DNA of 64,000 bases, taken from assembly GCA_024336345.1 (NCBI GenBank), contig JANFOG010000006.1, positions 1,550,001 to 1,614,000 of the forward strand. The letters are read 5' to 3'. Positions 56,541-64,000 of this stretch are shown here, piece by piece (the stretch's first letter is position 1; each line of letters starts with the position of its first letter). A program made the translations under genes and the position numbers. The stretch is from Mariannaea sp. PMI_226 (Eukaryota; Ascomycota; Sordariomycetes; Hypocreales; Nectriaceae). The notes under the pieces are model-generated. The model was not told where the DNA came from. It saw only the letters and a list, made by a program, of their open reading frames with translations, and did no database searches.

Positions 56541-59500
56541 TTAAGTAGCCATCTCCTCCTCCTCAACCATCCTCCCAAGAATTAAGCTCTGAATCACCAA
56601 CTCGTCATCGAGCACTCTAATATTTCCAGGGTTCGACTGGGATGCGGGAGCTGATCTCCGCCGCCTTTTGCCTGTTACCGCCTCAGGTGGTGCGAGGACT
56701 GCTTCCACGGTTCCAGTGCCTTTATCGATGTAAAGCCAGTCGAATGGATTTCCTGCCTTCTGGTGCTCCTGCAATACCTCCCGCGCTTGTTGGACGTTGA
56801 AAACACGCGATATCGTCGGCCCCATCACCTTCGCGAGGAACACATAAGGTTCCTTGGCCTCGCTTCGAGCCTTTCTGGAGTCCACTACTACCAAAATACG
56901 CTGTCCATCAAGGATCCTGGACCGTTGGTCGATTATCTCTGCTAATCTTGCTTCCACGGCAGGGTAAGCGGTAATCATCCTGGATCTGATAGCGTTTCCA
57001 AGCACAGATGATACTCCTGCGCATAGAACGTACGGCTCCCAATCCACTATTGCCCCCTTATTCAAGCAAGTCGTAATCCACTGGTGGGCGAGACATGGGA
57101 GACCCAGGGCCAATGCCTGCATATACTTAGCCTTCCGGGAGTGACTGTCAGCAATAAGAGCGGCGAAACCGATCTCAGAATTTGCTTGTGTGAGTTTCAA
57201 CGAATCCTCTTCATCAATAATGGGACTAGTAGTATTCATGATGGACGACTGCTCAAACAAATCCTGGAATCCTTCCGGTAGGATTGTGCCTCCTGCCTGT
57301 GAGACCTTTGTTTCGAGCTTGGTGCGTTCATTTGCTCTGATAGAACTCGAAAACGAAATGGCGAAGATCATGCCTTCAAACAGGCGACCCGTTCTTTGCA
57401 CTGGTGGCAGATTCTGCCTGAATGACTTACTGGGCTTGGTATATATGATACTTTTCTCCAGTGCGCTTGTTCCAGGTGAATGTTGTAGCTCATCTGTAGA
57501 CTCGGAATCAAGTCGTAATGATCGCCTGCCCATTCGCCTCACTCTGGTGACTGCTTGAGGCGACACGGATTTTGATGTGATCGCGTGCTTTTGTCGTATA
57601 GACCTGCTTCTCGCTGGTGACACCAAACCTCCTACGTCTGGCCGCTTCGATATAGGAGATTCTTGAGTTCCTGGAGTGGTCTTGGCTGAGGCTATGGGAG
57701 TGGCAGAGAGCGTGCTCAAGCTGGACGATGTTGCCGAGGCATCACCATGAGGTAGTGATACCATAGGGGTTGCCGGGTTGGGATCGGTACTAGGCCGTTT
57801 GGTCTTTGGTGCAGGTATCTCTAGTCGGGGCTTCTTGGATATTCTTTTTGAAGCACGTAATTGGATAGCTTCCTCAGCGTCCCCAGGAGGCTCATTTTCA
57901 AGCGGCACAGCCTCCTCATGTTGCTCTCCATTTTGAGGTACAGAAACAGGCTCTTGCACTGCTGGTAGTGTTGATCGAGACATGGGCCCTTGAGGCGCTG
58001 TGATGCCATCAGAATAGGAGGAGCTAATGAAGGGGTTTCTGCGAGGCCGACGTATTGCCCGGCCATATGTTCGAGTAGTCCGTCGTGGTGGAAGGGATGA
58101 AGGCTCTCCATCACGTTCTTCCGCCACCAGGGTTGTCTCGTCATCACGAAGAATAGGTAGCTCAGGCTCGGATGCAGACGGTGGCTGCAGATCCTGAGGA
58201 GCAGTTGGAGGAAGAGATGACGCTGGACTGGTCGCCGGAATTATGTCTTCTTCAACTATGAGCTTTTTCTTATAGTCCCTCTTCGCGTTGTCCTCCCTTC
58301 CGTCCATTTGGCCATCATTGAAGGCAGTTTCGCCAGGCGATGCCTTTGTTGACGCAAAAGCAACGGTCTCATTAGAGGCTATTATACCATTTTGAGAATT
58401 ATCCACGAGAGGACGTAATTCTTCCTTCCTCGCATTTTCTGGCTGCATTTCAGGTAGCTCTAGCCCGGTGTTCGATTCTGTAGACATCACCCTCCTTCTC
58501 TTTCTCGTCGGTTGCTCTTCCGCGTAACTCCTAGTCCGTGGAGTGAAGCTCACTTTTCCCATTTCTTCGGCGGCTCGAGCACGCTTCTTTTCAACCCTCT
58601 TCCGTCGCTCCAACTGTCTGATGGCATCATCCGAGTCGCTATCAGAATCCAAAGGTGAGACCAATGGCTCCCCACCCATTTTTCTCTCTTGCGATTTCAT
58701 CATTGGCACGTAATGTGTCATAGGACCTTTGGTCTCCAAAGACCTGGGCGGGGACTGAGGAGGCTTTGCTCTCGGCGTGCGGTCGGAAGATTGGGGGGAT
58801 TCCGGGATCATCTCTCCACCAGTGGACCTGTTCTTCAGAGGAGTCCCATCATCCCGTGGCTCTTCGTCCTTCTCTCTCAGAGATGTATCGGGTATTTCGT
58901 GTAGTCTTTGTGGGCTCGAGGTTCGAATATCAGTTGGGGAGGAGACGTTGGCTCGGTTTTTCAGCGGTGAAGTCTCGATGATGTTTGGTGAGATGGAATT
59001 GAATAAATTCGGAGATGGTCGTGACGATGTAGGACTGATTTTCTTCACAGCAGACGAGAACTGGGTCTGACCGAAGAGTTGACTGCCAGCTAGGGGCACA
59101 GCAGCGTTTCCCACTGCGAATGGGTTCTTGGGAACAGCGGGAGTTTCGAAGGCGAGGCCATGTGATTTGTAAGGGGTGAATGCGCGACTTGAATGCAGCA
59201 ACGGCGTCTCTTCCGGACGCCTCCAATCGCCTCTCGTGTTGTCAAAGCCTGCATCCTCAGATACCTGCGATGACGGGCGAGGCAGCTCGCTTAGACCAAA
59301 GTTGACAGCACCTGTGTCGTCATTCTGGAGGGTTCGCGGTTCATTCAATATTGGCTGTAAAATCTCGTCTACAGGACTCGACGGGACGATATCGCAGTAT
59401 TCACTATAATCACGGTCATCGTTGACCTGGGTGGGTGTTTGCTGGGAGAAGTTCATCCTGCGGGTTGCCGCAATGGCCGATTTAGGATGTTTGATGGGTT

Positions 59501-60131
59501 GGCTTGGGTGGCTCAAGGCACCGCGATGTGATGAATTCTGCTGCGAAGGGTCATCTCGCGGGAGTGAATGATGCACCCTCTTCACGTTGTGGTAGTTGGA
59601 GTGTAAGTTTACCGAATCTACGCCGTCAGCCTCCGTACCATCTTTTAGAGCTGTTGGGGGCTCTGAAGGTGCAGATTGCTTTTTGGAGTGTCAGTGCCAT
59701 CCTAGTCTTTAGTTCATGACCTAGTGTGCGGACCACCAACCTCAGCGGGTCCCTGATCTGCTGCAACGTGAGTCGCGTCGCGGACACCTGCATATGGACG
59801 TGTGGTATCTGCAACCTCAGCTGAGAGTGACAACGGGATGACTTGGTTCATATCAGGTTTGAATGAAGACGCTCTTTCGAGCTGTAGATTTGTTAATAAA
59901 AAAAATTAGTACACTCGATTGATTGCTCTCAATCCCACAAGTCTTTGACCGTTTGTCCATCGTGAATGGCCACAAAACAGCTGCTGACTGACAGGGGTGA
60001 AAAAAAAAGCAAATTCATGGAAGTCTTCGTACCGTGACAAGGCCAAATTCGGCAGCATAGGCCTCTAAAATGGCCTGGCTATCCTCAGCCTCATTGCTGC
60101 CTGCATGGGCTATTGGTTGGGATTGTGTCAT
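56541..60131 (-). CDS. DNA damage checkpoint mediator, Crb2/Rad9/53BP1 type (tandem BRCT)
   Basis: Checkpoint adapter recruited to damaged chromatin; acts in the nucleus. Exons are 60131-60033, 59881-59741 and 59678-56541. The introns (151 and 62 nt, donors GTACGA and GTTGGT) were read by eye and give 1125 residues. The tandem BRCT unit is at the C-terminus. The first BRCT begins FEGMIFAISFSSSI, contains KVSQAGGTILPEGF and ends near CLAHQWITTCLNKG. The second begins ILDGQRILVVVDS. A long disordered, Ser/Pro/Thr-rich middle contains SQ/TQ sites (TQSQ, EDSQ, TPTQ) as expected for ATR/ATM targets. I do not see the Tudor domain of Crb2 and 53BP1. The third-exon acceptor (AAAAAG) is unusual but the frame supports it. 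Confidence 0.85.
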
Positions 60132-60606
60132 CTTGAGGCCGCTGTAACGGGCATTTTCTCTATTGGCTGGACGATGCTGCTCGTGATGGATAAATGGAAA
60201 GAGAATGGAAGGATGCGAGAATGAAACCGGGTTAATTAGTTCATGCAGTCCAGACCACCAGGTCCTCCCCGACCAGCACCTAATGAAGTATAATAAATAG
60301 CGAGGTAACTACGTACCTTCGGGTCAGGGAACAAAGAAAAAACTGCGCATAAATGGCCAATCGCGTTAGTCACGCGCCATCACGTGAGGAGGACACTTGG
60401 GTAGGCAGGTAAGTAATTACTTGAGAAATCAATTGGAAGCCCAAGGTATATCGATGAATTAATCTTGCTCACTTATCGGTTTATTCCCGTTACTTCTCAT
60501 TAGACTAGTCGTATCATAAGAATCCATGCTGAATAAAAAGGATTCAACTTGCCTGGCGAATTCATCATTTCACCCAACACATAGGGATGGGATAAATACG
60601 CACATC

Positions 60607-60651
60607 ATCAAACAAAAGTGCACCCTTGCTTATTATTCAGTTCAAGTTTGT
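60607..60651 (+). repeat. 45-bp direct repeat, copy A
   Basis: Starts ATCAAACAAAAGTGCACCC and ends TTCAAGTTTGT. Matches copy B with a single mismatch; the flanks do not match. Confidence 0.85.
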
Positions 60652-60925
60652 AAGTGATTCTTCCGCTATTTCTCCATATCATGCCCCGACCGCTCTGCTA
60701 ACATAAACCTATTGCAATCTGGTTTATTCCTTGGGAACCGATTTGACCGTTACATAAACTCATTGTGACTTGGTTCACACCTTGGGGGATAAGGGCAAAT
60801 AGTGAAGTTATGTTTAAGATCATTTCTTTGGTTAGAAGAAAATTATCCCAGGTGGTCTCGACAAGTTTGTTGCATGGTCCCTAGGTTGAAGCTTGGACTA
60901 GCTAATATTAAAGGCAAAATAATTT

Positions 60926-60970
60926 ATCAAACAAAAGTGCACCCTTGCTTACTATTCAGTTCAAGTTTGT
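60926..60970 (+). repeat. 45-bp direct repeat, copy B
   Basis: Same as copy A with one T-to-C change, 319 bp downstream. Only these 45 bp are shared. Confidence 0.85.
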
Positions 60971-61715
60971 CAGCCTCGCCAGTAAAAATAGTATTGCCAA
61001 ATCTGGTAGAAAGACTTGGACAAACACGCCATCCAAGCTGCCTTCATATTACACCATACCATAGTGATGTATTCTACACAAGATCTATTTGCTTATTTCT
61101 ATTTGGAGATGCGTCATTCATCAATACTAATCTGTGTAGCTTGCCAAGATGGTATTTACAACATGAACGTCTCCTGATTGCTCCACAGCTTGCGGTGGCC
61201 TTTTTGGCGCGCCAGATACTCACATTAAAGCTGTAGAAAGGATGCATATGCATTCACCTACAACTTTTCGGTATTTTGCCTACCACATAAGCAGTTTTCT
61301 TTGTTTACTTTTTTTCTTCTTCTTTTCTTTTTTTCGTTACTTGAGCACTTGCGACGATAGTAACAGCCACCAGTCGATTGACAGCATACCTGCTTATACA
61401 TATGCACATTTGTAATGGATGGATGGAATCGTCGGATTGTGCCAGAGTCAGGTGTCCATTTCAGCACGCCACGCTCAGACAATAAAGGCCAGACATATCC
61501 GACTTCCATTTGACCATGTGCATCTCCAGGCTTCGCCCTGCTACCATCTCCTAGCATCATAATCGCACATCTTCTCCAACTTAAATACGTGTGTTTGCCC
61601 TATCCTTCAATTTCTTTTTTAAAAAAATAAGGAAATAAATAAATAAAAGAACAAGCGCGCCGCTCACTGGCGAAGAACTACCCATTCCTTCTCCCTCCTC
61701 CTAGAACTCGCCACA

Positions 61716-61949
61716 ATGTCACACAATATACCCTGGGCAGGTGACAGTCAGCAGCCACAACAACATTCTCGCAAACGAACACGCTCTGAGAATCGAAAAA
61801 AGACATATTCGGTGAAAAAGAGATGTACTGCTCAATACGATGATTGTGATAGCTGGTCTGATACCGCCTCGGCAGGAGACGATATCGGCTGTTTAGATGA
61901 TGTCCCTGTTCTGGAAGATGAGCACAAGGGTCTTGAGGAAGGACCTTAG
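61716..61949 (+). CDS. Uncertain small ORF (77 aa)
   Basis: An ATG in a good fungal context (CCACAATG) opens a frame with a Gln-rich, basic start (MSHNIPWAGDSQQPQQHSRK) and an acidic end. A repeat copy follows 50 bp later. It may be a small gene, a first exon or a decayed copy. No homology was recognised. Confidence 0.25.
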   Translation: MSHNIPWAGDSQQPQQHSRKRTRSENRKKTYSVKKRCTAQYDDCDSWSDTASAGDDIGCLDDVPVLEDEHKGLEEGP

Positions 61950-62001
61950 ATAAAGACACTTGGATGGTTGCCAGAAGAATGAAACATATTGCTAGAAGGG
62001 G

Positions 62002-62072
62002 AAGGGAAAGAGGACAAGGCAGCGAAATCAAGGGGAGGTCGTTTAAGACGAAAGTCGCCCTGATAGATGGAA
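62002..62072 (+). repeat. Diverged repeat, copy 1
   Basis: Aligns with copy 2 (63680-63749) over 70 bp with one gap. It shares AAAGAGGACAAG, AAGACGAAAG and GATGGAA. Where copy 2 reads CCCTGGTGGATGGAA, copy 1 reads CCCTGATAGATGGAA, so two Trp codons become stops in that frame. Confidence 0.55.
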
Positions 62073-62462
62073 GATAGGATGGTTTAGTGCACTTGCACAG
62101 ATCACACCCGGTAACAAAAGTACCTCTTCGGGCGGCTTATACACATTTTCTATATAAGGAGTACCCATGATTCTCACTCTACACATGCCATGGATCAGCC
62201 CAGCCCAATGTTAAATGGCGACATTGGCAATCCTTCATTGTCTTTTCTTCTCAGATTTGAAACAAGTCCTTTGGAAGCATCCACACTTACAAAGCCTTAT
62301 TCAGAGTGGTCGGGCCCTCATAAATATCAGAGAATTGTCAGTATATAAAGGGTAGGCAGTCCTTGTGTAGACATCGTCGTGCTACTATCAAGTCGTTTTT
62401 CTACCCTTGTCCTAAGACTCCTGCCCATAATTTTATAAGCTAGCTCGCTTACCACGTCAACA

Positions 62463-63195
62463 ATGGTCCGCCTCCAAGCTATGCTGCTGCTGGGCCTCAG
62501 CCTGGTACAAGACTCGCTTGCAGTATATAAGCCGGGACCTCCTCGTTATGGAGAAGTCTACACTTATGGCTGCAAGTACGCAAACCGTGGCACTCCGATA
62601 AAGTGTTAGGCTGACAATGACATATAGGAACTGTAAATGTAACGCCGTTGATCGCAGGGAGCGCTTTATAGGGAGCACCGGCTGCATCCCGATCGGCCAG
62701 GATATTGTCGCTATTGGAGTCTCCGCCTCAGATCAAACTACTACTTGTAGCATTTTCAAGGATAACTACTGCAAAGAACAAGTGCAAGACACGGGGCTGG
62801 GATGGAGTTTCTGGAACTCATGGAAATGCCAATCCCTCAAACAAACCTCCGGGAGCATCAAGTGCTATTACGATGTCCACAACCCTCAAGCAACCACGGG
62901 CCCTGATACCCTCCCTTCATCGGATCTTACGTCGTCAATGACTTCGTCAACATCTTCGTCAACGTCTTCGTCAACATCAACAACTTCCTCATCATCCACA
63001 ACTTTCGCAACATCAAAAGCCTCAACACCAACAACTTTCGCAACACCAACAAATACTCCAATGCCGGCAACTGATTCAGTGGCAACTGGTTCAACCCCAA
63101 CCGCTTTCACACCTGTTTCCCACCCTTTCACAACTCCTGTTCCGGCCACTCCTAGACAACCGTTCAGCCCCCAACGGCGGTTTGAGAGGGAATAA
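62463..63195 (+). CDS. Secreted cysteine-rich protein with Ser/Thr-rich tail
   Basis: Exon 1 is 62463-62575 and exon 2 is 62628-63195, with a 52-nt intron (donor GTACGC, branch GCTGAC, acceptor ATAG), giving 226 residues. The first 20 residues (MVRLQAMLLLGLSLVQDSLA) form a typical signal peptide. The mature domain (about 21-120) has eight Cys: GCKNCKC, TGC, TTTC, NYC, WKC and IKC, enough for four disulfides. The remainder is a Ser/Thr/Pro-rich tail, partly encoded by a TCTTCGTCAAC-like repeat, and likely O-glycosylated. It ends in RRFERE without a GPI-type hydrophobic tail. No family is recognised; an extracellular or effector-like role is inferred from layout only. Confidence 0.7.
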
Positions 63196-63551
63196 GGTTT
63201 CTGATTCATGCAAAGAGTACGATAGTCTCGAATATGCGTTTTCCATCGTCGCCTTCTTGGTACGAAATAGGCTAGAACATGAACGAGACGAGCTTTACGA
63301 GGATATGTACGATGAGGATTTCTGTTTACATGATGAGATTCAATAGCTAGATGTCTTTATAATGGTAAACTACCGTGGCGATGCTCAATTATGAACATTA
63401 ATCCATGATGTATTACTGGCTCTTGGAAACTTGCATCTCTCTTTACTGCCATGTGTTCTATACTTTACCAAATCGCCACCTAATTAATCGCCTATGGCTC
63501 GCCTAAGTCTGCGGAAACAAGGTGCTAGTGGTTTGTCTAGCTATTTCCACA

Positions 63552-63866
63552 ATGGGAGGTCTTCCTCTTTATGGATCTTGCCTCAAGAAAAAACAAGACT
63601 CTTCAATGGTCACCGAAGAAAATGAAGGAAATAAAGGAAATATGTGGGGGTTTCCCTCATTACAGTCATCCATAAGGCGAAGGAAAAGAGGACAAGACCA
63701 GGAAGAGGAGGAAGACCATTCAAGACGAAAGAGACCCTGGTGGATGGAATATATTCCAGGTACTCTAAACCATCTTCTTATCTACCTACACCTTTGTAAT
63801 TTAGACCCGGAGTTGCATACAATTCAAAACTATCAACATGAGACAAGTATTGGCTATGAACGCTAA
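63552..63866 (+). CDS. Uncertain small ORF (104 aa)
   Basis: An ATG at 63552 in the context CCACAATG opens a highly charged frame (RRRKRGQDQEEEEDHSRRKR, then PWWMEYIPG). A 48-nt internal segment with GTACTC and TTTAG ends could be a short intron that keeps the frame. The middle overlaps the repeat shared with 62002-62072. No homology was recognised. Confidence 0.25.
   Translation: MGGLPLYGSCLKKKQDSSMVTEENEGNKGNMWGFPSLQSSIRRRKRGQDQEEEEDHSRRKRPWWMEYIPGTLNHLLIYLHLCNLDPELHTIQNYQHETSIGYER
63680..63749 (+). repeat. Diverged repeat, copy 2
   Basis: Partner of 62002-62072. Here the stretch is open in the frame of the 104-codon ORF. Confidence 0.55.
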
Positions 63867-63928
63867 ACGAAAACTCCACTATGATAGATCATGACGAACC
63901 GCTCTCTCTTTAAATTCAAAACATCATA

Positions 63929-64000
63929 TTAATAGTTCCAATCATCGTCATCTCCCCAGTCCCCGCCAGAGTAATCTGCTGCAGGGTTCTTTGACCACTT
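63929..64000 (-). CDS. C-terminal end of a gene running off the right edge
   Basis: The last 72 bases read on the minus strand as a 23-residue tail rich in Asp, Gly and Trp (NPAADYSGGDWGDDDDW, then NY) and a TAA stop at 63931-63929. Acidic Trp-containing tails like this occur in several unrelated trafficking and translation proteins, so I do not assign a function. Confidence 0.6.
   Translation of the reverse strand, partial: KWSKNPAADYSGGDWGDDDDWNY

Larger units (their letters stand above)
60132..62462. other. Gene-poor region with short repeats
   Basis: Promoter of the checkpoint gene (a CACGTG box at 60381-60386), then AT-rich DNA holding a 45-bp direct repeat, an uncertain 77-codon ATG frame (61716-61949) and one copy of a diverged repeat. 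The 144-codon frame at 60802-61236 starts at GTG and is not supported. Confidence 0.45.
63196..63928. other. Intergenic region near right edge
   Basis: 3' flank of the secreted-protein gene, a second repeat copy with an uncertain small ORF, and the 3' flank of the right-edge gene. Confidence 0.45.

Noticed and set aside
60802..61236. 144-codon frame
   Set aside because: Starts at GTG, overlaps the direct repeat, and has random-looking composition.
1..64000. CRISPR arrays, bacterial operons, rRNA genes, telomere repeats, TPP riboswitch
   Set aside because: Looked for and not seen; the window is ordinary eukaryotic chromosome.

Overview
This window is nuclear DNA of a filamentous ascomycete (Pezizomycotina), probably a Sordariomycete; the order cannot be fixed from sequence alone. 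The reasons are short introns (about 50-220 nt) with GTAAGT-like donors, CTAAC or CTGAC branch sites and YAG acceptors, a Zn2Cys6 regulator, a HypA-type Trs120, a Crb2-type BRCT protein, an Mso1 protein, and tRNA genes with introns after the anticodon. Genes lie on both strands without operons. They are dense from 0-7, 10.6-25.8 and 29.8-51.7 kb. The gene-poor stretches are 7.1-10.6, 25.8-29.8, 51.7-56.5 and 60.1-62.5 kb. Exon boundaries given below were read by hand from splice signals and reading frame, and every spliced model closes in frame unless stated.

Layout. 0-7 kb: mitochondrial tRNA-modifying GTPase Mss1 (cut by the left edge), phosphoserine aminotransferase, proteasome alpha subunit Pre5, and a LOG-family phosphoribohydrolase. 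7-10.6 kb: gene-poor, with an intron-containing tRNA-Gln(UUG) and two near-perfect palindromes. 10.6-21.1 kb: a CLPTM1-family membrane protein, an uncharacterised double-CxxC protein with an ambiguous second exon, Sec22, Elp5 and an ASXH/DEUBAD chromatin protein. 22.4-25.8 kb: a convergent pair, a Zn2Cys6 regulator and a class-III aminotransferase. 25.8-29.8 kb: tRNA-Asn(GUU) and a Ty1/copia gag relic. 29.8-51.7 kb: a degenerate SDR, Trs120, aminodeoxychorismate synthase, Vps55, Mak16, Mso1, Gyp7 and a PAP2/Aur1-like membrane protein. 56.5-64 kb: the Crb2/Rad9 checkpoint mediator, short repeats, a secreted cysteine-rich protein and the last codons of a gene that runs off the right edge.

Shared themes. 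Five genes act in membrane traffic (Sec22, Trs120, Vps55, Mso1, Gyp7). Two act on wobble-uridine modification (Mss1 in mitochondria, Elp5 in the cytosol), next to a tRNA-Gln(UUG) whose wobble base is of the kind they modify. Two amino-acid or chorismate-related genes (SER1 and the PABA synthase) each carry a perfect TGAGTCA site upstream, as expected for cross-pathway (Gcn4/CPC1) control. I see no CRISPR array, rRNA, intact transposon or obvious secondary-metabolite cluster. The observations most worth a second look are the frame problem in the double-CxxC gene, the SDR that has lost its hallmark motifs, the cysteine-rich secreted protein flanked by two diverged repeat copies, and the palindromes near the tRNA-Gln gene.
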